From the NCBI RefSeq assembly GCF_910592395.1, contig NC_088314.1, forward strand, positions 12,154,001 through 12,218,000: a DNA stretch of 64,000 bases, given 5' to 3'. Below, in pieces: positions 36,060 to 52,300 of the stretch. Numbering within the stretch: position 1 is the stretch's first letter; every line of letters starts with the position of its first letter. Source of the DNA: Lineus longissimus. Taxonomy: Eukaryota > Nemertea > Pilidiophora > Heteronemertea > Lineidae. Both the position numbers and the translations under genes were made by a program. The notes beneath the pieces are model-generated. The model did no database searches. It saw only the letters and a program-made list of their open reading frames with translations, and had not been told where the DNA came from.

Positions 36060-39000
36060 GAGTGAATGAAACCATTTAGCTAAATATTACGACTAAGCGA
36101 AAGTATAATAGGCGTTTATAATACGTAACCATATACGCATAAAGGAAAAGAAGATGAAAACAAACGTATATAATTCACTACATCAACAAATAAATGTAAT
36201 AGTGACGATAATAGTGATAATAATAATGACGAGAGTGTAATTGTATCAATATATTACTGTACTTAATCGGTAATAATGAGGATACTGGGAATAAATAAAA
36301 TCACAATATGCCGATCGATAAAACTCAAGGTTTGACGGAGTGAATGAAACCATTTAGCTAAATATTACGACTAAGCGAAAGTATAATAGGCGTTTATAAT
36401 ACGTAACAATTTACGCATATAGGAAAAGAAGATGAAAACAAATGTATATAATTCACTACATAAACAAATAAGTGACGATAATAGTGATAATAATAATGAT
36501 GAGAGTGTAATTGTATCAATATATTACTGTAATTAATCGGTAATAATGAGGATACTAGGAATAAATAAAATCACAATATGCCTATCGATAAAACTCAAGG
36601 TTTGACGGAGTGAATGAAACCATATAGCTAAATATTACGACTAAGCGAAGGTATAATAGGCGTTTATAATACGTAACCATATATACGCTTAAAGGAAAAG
36701 AAAACAAATAAATGTAATAGTGACGATAATAATGATAATAATAATGATGAGAGTGTAATTGTATCAATATATTATTGTACTTAATCGGTAATAATGAGTA
36801 TACTAGGAATAAGTAAAATCACAATATAAAACTCAAGGTTTGATGGAGTGAATGAAACCATATAGCTAAATATTACGACTAAGCGAAAGTATAATAGGCG
36901 TTTAAATTACGTAACCATATATACGAATAAGGAAAAGTTAACAAGTGATAGTGACGATAATAATGATAATAATAATGATGAGAGTGTAATTGTATCAATA
37001 TATTACTGTACTTAATCGGTAATAATGAGGATACTAGGAATTAATGAAATCACAATATGCCTATCGATAAAACTCTAGTGAATGAAACCATATAGCTAAA
37101 TATTACGACTTAGCGAAAGTATAATAGGCGTTTAAATTACGTAACCATATATACGAATAAGGAAAAGTTAACAAGTGATAGTGACGATAATAATGATAAT
37201 AATAATGATGAGAGTGTAATTGTATCAATATATTACTGTACTTAATCGGTAATAATGAGGATACTAGGAATTAATGAAATCACAATATGCCTATCGATAA
37301 AACTCTAGTGAATGAAACCATATAGCTAAATATTACGACTAAGCGAAAGTATAATAGGCGTTTATAATACGTAACCATATATACGAATAAGGAAAAGTAA
37401 ACAAGTGATAGTGACGATAATAATGATAATAATAATGATGAGAGTGTAATTGTATCAATATATTACTGTACTTAATCGGTAATAATGAGGATACTAGGAA
37501 TAAGTAAAATCACAATATGCCTATCGATAAAACTCTAGTGAATGAAACCATATAGCTAAATATTACGACTAAGCGAAAGTATAATAGGCGTTTATAATAC
37601 GTAACCATATACGCATAAAGGAAAAGAAGATGAAAACAAACGTATATAATTCACTACATCAACAAATAAATGTAATAGTGACGATAATAGTGATAATAAT
37701 AATGACGAGAGTGTAATTGTATCAATATATTACTGTACTTAATCGGTAATAATGAGGATACTGGGAATAAATAAAATCACAATATGCCGATCGATAAAAC
37801 TCAAGGTTTGACGGAGTGAATGAAACCATATAGCTAAATATTACGACTAAGCGAAAGTATAATAGGCGTTTATAATACGTAACCATATATACGCATAAAG
37901 GAAAAGAAAACATGTAATAGTGACGATAATAATGATAATAATAATGATGAGACTGTAATTGTATCAATATATTACTGTACTTAATCGGTAATAATGAGGA
38001 CACTAGGAATATATAAAATCACAATATACCTATCGATAAAACTCAAGGTTTGACGGAGTGAATGAAACCATTTAGCTAAATATTACGACTAAGCGAAAGT
38101 ATAATAGGCGTTTATAATACGTAACCATATACGCATAAAGGAAAAGAAGATGAAAACAAACGTATATAATTCACTACATCAACAAATAAATGTAATAGTG
38201 ACGATAATAGTGATAATAATAATGACGAGAGTGTAATTGTATCAATATATTACTGTACTTAATCGGTAATAATGAGGATACTGGGAATAAATAAAATCAC
38301 AATATGCCGATCGATAAAACTCAAGGTTTCACGGAGTGAATGAAACCATATAGCTAAATATTACGACTAAGCGAAAGTATAATAGGCGTTTATAATACGT
38401 AACCATATATACGAATAAGGAAAAGAAAACATGTAATAGTGACGATAATAATGATAATAATAATGATGAGACTGTAATTGTATCAATATATTACTGTACT
38501 TAATCGGTAATAATGAGGATACTAGGAATATATAAAATCACAATATACCTATCGATAAAACTCAAGGTTTGACGGAGTGAATGAAACCATTTAGCTAAAT
38601 ATTACGACTAAGCGAAAGTATAATAGGCGTTTATAATACGTAACCATATACGCATAAAGGAAAAGAAGATGAAAACAAACGTATATAATTCACTACATCA
38701 ACAAATAAATGTAATAGTGACGATAATAGTGATAATAATAATGACGAGAGTGTAATTGTATCAATATATTACTGTACTTAATCGGTAATAATGAGGATAC
38801 TAGGAATAAATAAAATCACAATATGCCGATCGATAAAACTCAAGGTTTGACGGAGTGAATGAAACCATATAGCTAAATATTACGACTAAGCGAAAGTATA
38901 ATAGGCGTTTATAATACGTAACCATATATACGCATAAAGGAAAAGAAAACATGTAATAGTTACGATAATAATGATAATAATAATGATGAGAGTGTAATTA

Positions 39001-42000
39001 TATCAATATATTACTGTACTTAATCGGTAATAATGAGGATACTAGGAATAAATAATATCACAATATGCCTATTGATAAAACTCAAGGTTTCACGGAGTGA
39101 ATGAAACCATATAGCTAAATATTACGACTAAGCGAAGGTATAATAGGCGTTTATAATACGTAACCATATATACGCATAAAGGAAAAGAAAACAAATAAAT
39201 GTAATAGTGACGATAATAATGATAATAATAATGATGAAAGTGTAATTGTATCAATATATTATTGTACTTAATCGGTAATAATGAGTATACTAGGAATAAG
39301 TAAAATCACAATATAAAACTCAAGGTTTGATGGAGTGAATGAAACCATATAGCTAAATATTACGACTAAGCGAAAGTATAATAGGCGTTTATAATACGTA
39401 ACCATATACGCATAAAGGAAAAGAAGATGAAAACAAACGTATATAATTCACTACATCAACAAATAAATGTAATAGTGACGATAATAGTGATAATAATAAT
39501 GACGAGAGTGTAATTGTATCAATATATTACTGTACTTAATCGGTAATAATGAGGATACTGGGAATAAATAAAATCACAATATGCCGATCGATAAAACTCA
39601 AGGTTTGACGGAGTGAATGAAACCATATAGCTAAATATTACGACTAAGCGAAAGTATAATAGGCGTTTGTAATACGTAACCATATATACGCATAAAGGAA
39701 AAGAAAACATGTAATAGTGACGATAATAATGATAATAATAATGATGAGACTGTAATTGTATCAATATATTACTGTACTTAATCGGTAATAATGAGGATAC
39801 TAGGAATATATAAAATCACAATATACCTATCGATAAAACTCAAGGTTTGACGGAGTGAATGAAACCATTTAGCTAAATATTACGACTAAGCGAAAGTATA
39901 ATAGGCGTTTATAATACGTAACAATTTACGCATATAGGAAAAGAAGATGAAAACAAATGTATATAATTCACTACATAAACAAATAAGTGACGATAATAGT
40001 GATAATAATAATGATGAGAGTGTAATTGTATCAATATATTACTGTAATTAATCGGTAATAATGAGGATACTAGGAATAAATAAAATCACAATATGCCTAT
40101 CGATAAAACTCAAGGTTTGACGGAGTGAATGAAACCATATAGCTAAATATTACGACTAAGCGAAGGTATAATAGGCGTTTATAATACGTAACCATATACG
40201 CATAAAGGAAAAGAAGATGAAAACAAACGTATATAATTCACTACATCAACAAATAAATGTAATAGTGACGATAATAGTGATAATAATAATGACGAGAGTG
40301 TAATTGTATCAATATATTACTGTACTTAATCGGTAATAATGAGGATACTGGGAATAAATAAAATCACAATATGCCGATCGATAAAACTCAAGGTTTGACG
40401 GAGTGAATGAAACCATTTAGCTAAATATTACGACTAAGCGAAAGTATAATAGGCGTTTATAATACGTAACAATTTACGCATATAGGAAAAGAAGATGAAA
40501 ACAAATGTATATAATTCACTACATAAACAAATAAGTGACGATAATAGTGATAATAATAATGACGAGAGTGTAATTGTATCAATATATTACTGTACTTAAT
40601 CGGTAATAATGAGGATACTGGGAATAAATAAAATCACAATATGCCTATCGATAAAACTCAAGGTTTGACGGAGTGAATGAAACCATATAGCTAAATATTA
40701 CGACTAAGCGAAGGTATAATAGGCGTTTATAATACGTAACCATATATACGCTTAAAGGAAAAGAAAACAAATAAATGTAATAGTGACGATAATAATGATA
40801 ATAATAATGATGAGAGTGTAATTGTATCAATATATTATTGTACTTAATCGGTAATAATGAGTATACTAGGAATAAGTAAAATCACAATATAAAACTCAAG
40901 GTTTGATGGAGTGAATGAAACCATATAGCTAAATATTACGACTAAGCGAAAGTGTAATAGGCGTTTATAATACGTAACCATATATACGCATAAAGGAAAA
41001 GAAAACATGTAATAGTTACGATAATAATGATAATAATAATGATGAGAGTGTAATTTTATCAATATATTACTGTACTTAATCGGTAATAATGAGGATACTA
41101 GGAATAAATAATATCACAATATGCCTATCGATAAAACTCAAGGTTTCACGGAGTGAATGAAACCATATAGCTAAATATTACGACTAAGCGAAAGTATAAT
41201 AGGCGTTTATAATACGTAACCATATATACGAATAAGGAAAAGTTAACAAGTGATAGTGACGATAATAATGATAATAATAATGATGAGAGTGTAATTGTAT
41301 CAATATATTACTGTACTCATCGGTAATAATGAGGATACTAGGAATAAATAATATCACAATATGCCTATCGATAAAACTCAAGGTTTCACGGAGTGAATGA
41401 AACCATATAGCTAAATATTACGACTAAGTGAAAGTATAATAGGCGTTTAAATTACGTAACCATATATACGAATAAGGAAAAGTTAACAAGTGATAGTGAC
41501 GATAATAATGATAATAATAATGATGAGAGTGTAATTGTATCAATATATTACTGTACTTAATCGGTAATAATGAGGATACTAGGAATTAATGAAATCACAA
41601 TATGCCTATCGATAAAACTCTAGTGAATGAAACCATATAGCTAAATATTACGACTTAGCGAAAGTATAATAGGCGTTTAAATTACGTAACCATATATACG
41701 AATAAGGAAAAGTTAACAAGTGATAGTGACGATAATAATGATAATAATAATGATGAGAGTGTAATTGTATCAATATATTACTGTACTTAATCGGTAATAA
41801 TGAGGATACTAGGAATTAATGAAATCACAATATGCCTATCGATAAAACTCTAGTGAATGAAACCATATAGCTAAATATTACGACTAAGCGAAAGTATAAT
41901 AGGCGTTTAAATTACGTAACCATATATACGAATAAGGAAAAGTTAACAAGTGATAGTGACGATAATAATGATAATAATAATGATGAGAGTGTAATTGTAT

Positions 42001-42310
42001 CAATATATTACTGTACTTAATCGGTAATAATGAGGATACTAGGAATTAATGAAATCACAATATGCCTATCGATAAAACTCTAGTGAATGAAACCATATAG
42101 CTAAATATTACGACTAAGCGAAAGTATAATAGGCGTTTATAATACGTAACCATATATACGAATAAGGAAAAGTAAACAAGTGATAGTGACGATAATAATG
42201 ATAATAATAATGATGAGAGTGTAATTGTATCAATATATTACTGTACTTAATCGGTAATAATGAGGATACTAGGAATAAGTAAAATCACAATATGCCTATC
42301 GATAAAACTC
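36060..42310 (-). repeat. 6,251-bp higher-order unit, copy 1
   Basis: Recurs at an offset of 6,251-6,252 bp (36,582 to 42,833; 37,731 to 43,982; 39,519 to 45,771; 40,645 to 46,897). The change from 6,251 to 6,252 reflects a single-base indel. It contains a run of three nearly identical 230-bp monomers at 41,611-42,300. Confidence 0.88.
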
Positions 42311-45300
42311 TAGTGAATGAAACCATATAGCTAAATATTACGACTAAGCGAAAGTATAATAGGCGTTTATAATACGTAACCATATACGCATAAAGGAAAA
42401 GAAGCTGAAAACAAACGTATATAATTCACTACATCAACAAATAAATGTAATAGTGACGATAATAGTGATAATAATAATGACGAGAGTGTAATTGTATCAA
42501 TATATTACTGTACTTAATCGGTAATAATGAGGATACTGGGAATAAATAAAATCACAATATGCCGATTGATAAAACTCAAGGTTTGACGGAGTGAATGAAA
42601 CCATATAGCTAAATATTACGACTAAGCGAAGGTATAATAGGCGTTTATAATACGTAACAATTTACGCATATAGGAAAAGAAGATGAAAACAAATGTATAT
42701 AATTCACTACATAAACAAATAAGTGACGATAATAGTGATAATAATAATGATGAGAGTGTAATTGTATCAATATATTACTGTAATTAATCGGTAATAATGA
42801 GGATACTAGGAATAAATAAAATCACAATATGCCTATCGATAAAACTCAAGGTTTGACGGAGTGAATGAAACCATATAGCTAAATATTACGACTAAGCGAA
42901 GGTATAATAGGCGTTTATAATACGTAACCATATATACGCTTAAAGGAAAAGAAAACAAATAAATGTAATAGTGACGATAATAATGATAATAATAATGATG
43001 AGAGTGTAATTGTATCAATATATTATTGTACTTAATCGGTAATAATGAGTATACTAGGAATAAGTAAAATCACAATATAAAACTCAAGGTTTGATGGAGT
43101 GAATGAAACCATATAGCTAAATATTACGACTAAGCGAAAGTATAATAGGCGTTTAAATTACGTAACCATATATACGAATAAGGAAAAGTTAACAAGTGAT
43201 AGTGACGATAATAATGATAATAATAATGATGAGAGTGTAATTGTATCAATATATTACTGTACTTAATCGGTAATAATGAGGATACTAGGAATTAATGAAA
43301 TCACAATATGCCTATCGATAAAACTCTAGTGAATGAAACCATATAGCTAAATATTACGACTTAGCGAAAGTATAATAGGCGTTTAAATTACGTAACCATA
43401 TATACGAATAAGGAAAAGTTAACAAGTGATAGTGACGATAATAATGATAATAATAATGATGAGAGTGTAATTGTATCAATATATTACTGTACTTAATCGG
43501 TAATAATGAGGATACTAGGAATTAATGAAATCACAATATGCCTATCGATAAAACTCTAGTGAATGAAACCATATAGCTAAATATTACGACTAAGCGAAAG
43601 TATAATAGGCGTTTATAATACGTAACCATATATACGAATAAGGAAAAGTTAACAAGTGATAGTGACGATAATAATGATAATAATAATGATGAGAGTGTAA
43701 TTGTATCAATATATTACTGTACTTAATCGGTAATAATGAGGATACTAGGAATAAGTAAAATCACAATATGCCTATCGATAAAACTCTAGTGAATGAAACC
43801 ATATAGCTAAATATTACGACTAAGCGAAAGTATAATAGGCGTTTATAATACGTAACCATATACGCATAAAGGAAAAGAAGATGAAAACAAACGTATATAA
43901 TTCACTACATCAACAAATAAATGTAATAGTGACGATAATAGTGATAATAATAATGACGAGAGTGTAATTGTATCAATATATTACTGTACTTAATCGGTAA
44001 TAATGAGGATACTAGGAATAAATAAAATCACAATATGCCTATCGATAAAACTCAAGGTTTCACGGAGTGAATGAAACCATATAGCTAAATATTACGACTA
44101 AGCGAAAGTATAATAGGCGTTTATAATACGTAACCATATATACGCATAAAGGAAAAGAAAACATGTAATAGTGACGATAATAATGATAATAATAATGATG
44201 AGACTGTAATTGTATCAATATATTACTGTACTTAATCGGTAATAATGAGGACACTAGGAATATATAAAATCACAATATACCTATCGATAAAACTCAAGGT
44301 TTGACGGAGTGAATGAAACCATTTAGCTAAATATTACGACTAAGCGAAAGTATAATAGGCGTTTATAATACGTAACCATATACGCATAAAGGAAAAGAAG
44401 CTGAAAACAAACGTATATAATTCACTACATCAACAAATAAATGTAATAGTGACGATAATAGTGATAATAATAATGACGAGAGTGTAATTGTATCAATATA
44501 TTACTGTACTTAATCGGTAATAATGAGGATACTGGGAATAAATAAAATCACAATATGCCGATCGATAAAACTCAAGGTTTGACGGAGTGAATGAAACCAT
44601 ATAGCTAAATATTACGACTAAGCGAAAGTATAATAGGCGTTTATAATACGTAACCATATATACGCATAAAGGAAAAGAAAACATGTAATAGTGACGATAA
44701 TAATGATAATAATAATGATGAGACTGTAATTGTATCAATATATTACTGTACTTAATCGGTAATAATGAGGATACTAGGAATATATAAAATCACAATATAC
44801 CTATCGATAAAACTCAAGGTTTGACGGAGTGAATGAAACCATTTAGCTAAATATTACGACTAAGCGAAAGTATAATAGGCGTTTATAATACGTAACCATA
44901 TACGCATAAAGGAAAAGAAGATGAAAACAAACGTATATAATTCACTACATCAACAAATAAATGTAATAGTGACGATAATAGTGATAATAATAATGACGAG
45001 AGTGTAATTGTATCAATATATTACTGTACTTAATCGGTAATAATGAGGATACTGGGAATAAATAAAATCACAATATGCCGATCGATAAAACTCAAGGTTT
45101 GACGGAGTGAATGAAACCATATAGCTAAATATTACGACTAAGCGAAAGTATAATAGGCGTTTATAATACGTAACCATATATACGCATAAAGGAAAAGAAA
45201 ACATGTAATAGTTACGATAATAATGATAATAATAATGATGAGAGTGTAATTATATCAATATATTACTGTACTTAATCGGTAATAATGAGGATACTAGGAA

Positions 45301-48300
45301 TAAATAATATCACAATATGCCTATTGATAAAACTCAAGGTTTCACGGAGTGAATGAAACCATATAGCTAAATATTACGACTAAGCGAAGGTATAATAGGC
45401 GTTTATAATACGTAACCATATATACGCATAAAGGAAAAGAAAACAAATAAATGTAATAGTGACGATAATAATGATAATAATAATGATGAAAGTGTAATTG
45501 TATCAATATATTATTGTACTTAATCGGTAATAATGAGTATACTAGGAATAAGTAAAATCACAATATAAAACTCAAGGTTTGATGGAGTGAATGAAACCAT
45601 ATAGCTAAATATTACGACTAAGCGAAAGTATAATAGGCGTTTATAATACGTAACCATATACGCATAAAGGAAAAGAAGATGAAAACAAACGTATATAATT
45701 CACTACATCAACAAATAAATGTAATAGTGACGATAATAGTGATAATAATAATGACGAGAGTGTAATTGTATCAATATATTACTGTACTTAATCGGTAATA
45801 ATGAGGATACTGGGAATAAATAAAATCACAATATGCCGATCGATAAAACTCAAGGTTTGACGGAGTGAATGAAACCATATAGCTAAATATTACGACTAAG
45901 CGAAAGTATAATAGGCGTTTGTAATACGTAACCATATATACGCATAAAGGAAAAGAAAACATGTAATAGTGACGATAATAATGATAATAATAATGATGAG
46001 ACTGTAATTGTATCAATATATTACTGTACTTAATCGGTAATAATGAGGATACTAGGAATATATAAAATCACAATATACCTATCGATAAAACTCAAGGTTT
46101 GACGGAGTGAATGAAACCATTTAGCTAAATATTACGACTAAGCGAAAGTATAATAGGCGTTTATAATACGTAACAATTTACGCATATAGGAAAAGAAGAT
46201 GAAAACAAATGTATATAATTCACTACATAAACAAATAAGTGACGATAATAGTGATAATAATAATGATGAGAGTGTAATTGTATCAATATATTACTGTAAT
46301 TAATCGGTAATAATGAGGATACTAGGAATAAATAAAATCACAATATGCCTATCGATAAAACTCAAGGTTTGACGGAGTGAATGAAACCATATAGCTAAAT
46401 ATTACGACTAAGCGAAGGTATAATAGGCGTTTATAATACGTAACCATATACGCATAAAGGAAAAGAAGATGAAAACAAACGTATATAATTCACTACATCA
46501 ACAAATAAATGTAATAGTGACGATAATAGTGATAATAATAATGACGAGAGTGTAATTGTATCAATATATTACTGTACTTAATCGGTAATAATGAGGATAC
46601 TGGGAATAAATAAAATCACAATATGCCGATCGATAAAACTCAAGGTTTGACGGAGTGAATGAAACCATTTAGCTAAATATTACGACTAAGCGAAAGTATA
46701 ATAGGCGTTTATAATACGTAACAATTTACGCATATAGGAAAAGAAGATGAAAACAAATGTATATAATTCACTACATAAACAAATAAGTGACGATAATAGT
46801 GATAATAATAATGACGAGAGTGTAATTGTATCAATATATTACTGTACTTAATCGGTAATAATGAGGATACTGGGAATAAATAAAATCACAATATGCCTAT
46901 CGATAAAACTCAAGGTTTGACGGAGTGAATGAAACCATATAGCTAAATATTACGACTAAGCGAAGGTATAATAGGCGTTTATAATACGTAACCATATATA
47001 CGCTTAAAGGAAAAGAAAACAAATAAATGTAATAGTGACGATAATAATGATAATAATAATGATGAGAGTGTAATTGTATCAATATATTATTGTACTTAAT
47101 CGGTAATAATGAGTATACTAGGAATAAGTAAAATCACAATATAAAACTCAAGGTTTGATGGAGTGAATGAAACCATATAGCTAAATATTACGACTAAGCG
47201 AAAGTGTAATAGGCGTTTATAATACGTAACCATATATACGCATAAAGGAAAAGAAAACATGTAATAGTTACGATAATAATGATAATAATAATGATGAGAG
47301 TGTAATTTTATCAATATATTACTGTACTTAATCGGTAATAATGAGGATACTAGGAATAAATAATATCACAATATGCCTATCGATAAAACTCAAGGTTTCA
47401 CGGAGTGAATGAAACCATATAGCTAAATATTACGACTAAGCGAAAGTATAATAGGCGTTTATAATACGTAACCATATATACGAATAAGGAAAAGTTAACA
47501 AGTGATAGTGACGATAATAATGATAATAATAATGATGAGAGTGTAATTGTATCAATATATTACTGTACTCATCGGTAATAATGAGGATACTAGGAATAAA
47601 TAATATCACAATATGCCTATCGATAAAACTCAAGGTTTCACGGAGTGAATGAAACCATATAGCTAAATATTACGACTAAGTGAAAGTATAATAGGCGTTT
47701 AAATTACGTAACCATATATACGAATAAGGAAAAGTTAACAAGTGATAGTGACGATAATAATGATAATAATAATGATGAGAGTGTAATTGTATCAATATAT
47801 TACTGTACTTAATCGGTAATAATGAGGATACTAGGAATTAATGAAATCACAATATGCCTATCGATAAAACTCTAGTGAATGAAACCATATAGCTAAATAT
47901 TACGACTTAGCGAAAGTATAATAGGCGTTTAAATTACGTAACCATATATACGAATAAGGAAAAGTTAACAAGTGATAGTGACGATAATAATGATAATAAT
48001 AATGATGAGAGTGTAATTGTATCAATATATTACTGTACTTAATCGGTAATAATGAGGATACTAGGAATTAATGAAATCACAATATGCCTATCGATAAAAC
48101 TCTAGTGAATGAAACCATATAGCTAAATATTACGACTAAGCGAAAGTATAATAGGCGTTTAAATTACGTAACCATATATACGAATAAGGAAAAGTTAACA
48201 AGTGATAGTGACGATAATAATGATAATAATAATGATGAGAGTGTAATTGTATCAATATATTACTGTACTTAATCGGTAATAATGAGGATACTAGGAATTA

Positions 48301-49392
48301 ATGAAATCACAATATGCCTATCGATAAAACTCTAGTGAATGAAACCATATAGCTAAATATTACGACTAAGCGAAAGTATAATAGGCGTTTATAATACGTA
48401 ACCATATATACGAATAAGGAAAAGTTAACAAGTGATAGTGACGATAATAATGATAATAATAATGATGAGAGTGTAATTGTATCAATATATTACTGTACTT
48501 AATCGGTAATAATGAGGATACTAGGAATAAGTAAAATCACAATATGCCTATCGATAAAACTCTAGTGAATGAAACCATATAGCTAAATATTACGACTAAG
48601 CGAAAGTATAATAGGCGTTTATAATACGTAACCATATACGCATAAAGGAAAAGAAGATGAAAACAAACGTATATAATTCACTACATCAACAAATAAATGT
48701 AATAGTGACGATAATAGTGATAATAATAATGACGAGAGTGTAATTGTATCAATATATTACTGTACTTAATCGGTAATAATGAGGATACTGGGAATAAATA
48801 AAATCACAATATGCCGATCGATAAAACTCAAGGTTTGACGGAGTGAATGAAACCATATAGCTAAATATTACGACTAAGCGAAGGTATAATAGGCGTTTAT
48901 AATACGTAACAATTTACGCATATAGGAAAAGAAGATGAAAACAAATGTATATAATTCACTACATAAACAAATAAGTGACGATAATAGTGATAATAATAAT
49001 GATGAGAGTGTAATTGTATCAATATATTACTGTAATTAATCGGTAATAATGAGGATACTAGGAATAAATAAAATCACAATATGCCTATCGATAAAACTCA
49101 AGGTTTGACGGAGTGAATGAAACCATATAGCTAAATATTACGACTAAGCGAAGGTATAATAGGCGTTTATAATACGTAACCATATATACGCTTAAAGGAA
49201 AAGAAAACAAATAAATGTAATAGTGACGATAATAATGATAATAATAATGATGAGAGTGTAATTGTATCAATATATTATTGTACTTAATCGGTAATAATGA
49301 GTATACTAGGAATAAGTAAAATCACAATATAAAACTCAAGGTTTGATGGAGTGAATGAAACCATATAGCTAAATATTACGACTAAGCGAAAG
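42311..49392 (-). repeat. 6,251-bp higher-order unit, copy 2 plus partial copy 3
   Basis: Second copy of the 6.25-kb unit, running about 0.13 unit into a third. The match breaks at about 43,140/49,392, where one copy continues with GTATAATAGGCGTTTAAATT and the other with GTGTAATAGGCATTTATAAT. It overlaps the 8,583-bp duplication that begins near 44,752. Confidence 0.86.
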
Positions 49393-52300
49393 TGTAATAG
49401 GCATTTATAATACGTAACCATATATACGCATAAAGGAAAAGAAAACATGTAATAGTTACGATAATAATGATAATAATAATGATGAGAGTGTAATTGTATC
49501 AATATATTACTGTACTTAATCGGTAATAATGAGGATACTAGGAATAAATAATATCACAATATGCCTATCGATAAAACTCAAGGTTTCACGGAGTGAATGA
49601 AACCATATAGCTAAATATTACGACTAAGCGAAAGTATAATAGGCGTTTATAATACGTAACCATATATACGAATAAGGAAAAGTTAACAAGTGATAGTGAC
49701 GATAATAATGATAATAATAATGATGAGAGTGTAATTGTATCAATATATTACTGTACTAATCGGTAATAATCAGGATACTTTGAATAAATAACATCACAAT
49801 ATGCCTATCGATAAAACTCAAGGTTTCACGGAGTGAATGAAACCATATAGCTAAATATTACGACTAAGCGAAAGTATAATAGGCGTTTATAATACGTAAC
49901 CATATATACGAATAAGGAAAAGTTAACAAGTGATAGTGACGATAATAATGATAATAATAATGATGAGAGTGTAATTGTATCAATATATTACTGTACTAAT
50001 CGGTAATAATCAGGATACTTTGAATAAATAACATCACAATATGCCTATCGATAAAACTCTAGTGAATGAAACCATATAGCTAAATATTACGACTAAGCGA
50101 AAGTATAATAATACGTAACCATATATACGAATAAGGAAAAGTTAACAAGTGATAGTGACGATAATAATGATAATAATAATGATGAGAGTGTAATTGTATC
50201 AATATATTACTGTACTCATCGGTAATAATGAGGATACTAGGAATAAATAATATCACAATATGCCTATCGATAAAACTCAAGGTTTCACGGAGTGAATGAA
50301 ACCATATAGCTAAATATTACGACTAAGCGAAAGTATAATAGGCGTTTATAATACGTAACCATATATACGAATAAGGAAAAGTTAACAAGTGATAGTGACG
50401 ATAATAATGATAATAATAATGATGAGAGTGTAATTGTATCAATATATGACTGTACTTAATCGGTAATAATGAGGATACTAGGAATTAATGAAATCACAAT
50501 ATGCCTATCGATAAAACTCTAGTGAATGAAACCATATAGCTAAATATTACGACTAAGCGAAAGTATAATAGGCGTTTAAATTACGTAACCATATATACGA
50601 ATAAGGAAAAGTTAACAAGTGATAGTGACGATAATAATGATAATAATAATGATGAGAGTGTAATTGTATCAATATATTACTGTACTTAATCGGTAATAAT
50701 GAGGATACTAGGAATTAATGAAATCACAATATGCCTATCGATAAAACTCTAGTGAATGAAACCATATAGCTAAATATTACGACTAAGCGAAAGTATAATA
50801 GGCGTTTATAATACGTAACCATATATACGAATAAGGAAAAGTAAACAAGTGATAGTGACGATAATAATGATAATAATAATGATGAGAGTGTAATTGTATC
50901 AATATATTACTGTACTTAATCGGTAATAATGAGGATACTAGGAATTAATGAAATCACAATATGCCTATCGATAAAACTCTAGTGAATGAAACCATATAGC
51001 TAAATATTACGACTAAGCGAAAGTATAATAGGCGTTTAAATTACGTAACCATATATACGAATAAGGAAAAGTTAACAAGTGATAGTGACGATAATAATGA
51101 TAATAATAATGATGAGAGTGTAATTGTATCAATATATTACTGTACTTAATCGGTAATAATGAGGATACTAGGAATTAATGAAATCACAATATGCCTATCG
51201 ATAAAACTCTAGTGAATGAAACCATATAGCTAAATATTACGACTAAGCGAAAGTATAATAGGCGTTTATAATACGTAACCATATATACGAATAAGGAAAA
51301 GTAAACAAGTGATAGTGACGATAATAATGATAATAATAATGATGAGAGTGTAATTGTATCAATATATTACTGTACTTAATCGGTAATAATGAGGATACTA
51401 GGAATAAGTAAAATCACAATATGCCTATCGATAAAACTCTAGTGAATGAAACCATATAGCTAAATATTACGACTAAGCGAAAGTATAATAGGCGTTTATA
51501 ATACGTAACCATATACGCATAAAGGAAAAGAAGATGAAAACAAACGTATATAATTCACTACATCAACAAATAAATGTAATAGTGACGATAATAGTGATAA
51601 TAATAATGACGAGAGTGTAATTGTATCAATATATTACTGTACTTAATCGGTAATAATGAGGATACTGGGAATAAATAAAATCACAATATGCCGATCGATA
51701 AAACTCAAGGTTTGACGGAGTGAATGAAACCATATAGCTAAATATTACGACTAAGCGAAAGTATAATAGGCGTTTATAATACGTAACCATATATACGCAT
51801 AAAGGAAAAGAAAACATGTAATAGTGACGATAATAATGATAATAATAATGATGAGACTGTAATTGTATCAATATATTACTGTACTTAATCGGTAATAATG
51901 AGGATACTAGGAATATATAAAATCACAATATGCCTATCGATAAAACTCAAGGTTTGACGGAGTGAATGAAACCATTTAGCTAAATATTACGACTAAGCGA
52001 AAGTATAATAGGCGTTTATAATACGTAACAATTTACGCATATAGGAAAAGAAGATGAAAACAAATGTATATAATTCACTACATAAACAAATAAGTGACGA
52101 TAATAGTGATAATAATAATGATGAGAGTGTAATTGTATCAATATATTACTGTAATTAATCGGTAATAATGAGGATACTAGGAATAAATAAAATCACAATA
52201 TGCCTATCGATAAAACTCAAGGTTTGACGGAGTGAATGAAACCATATAGCTAAATATTACGACTAAGCGAAGGTATAATAGGCGTTTATAATACGTAACC

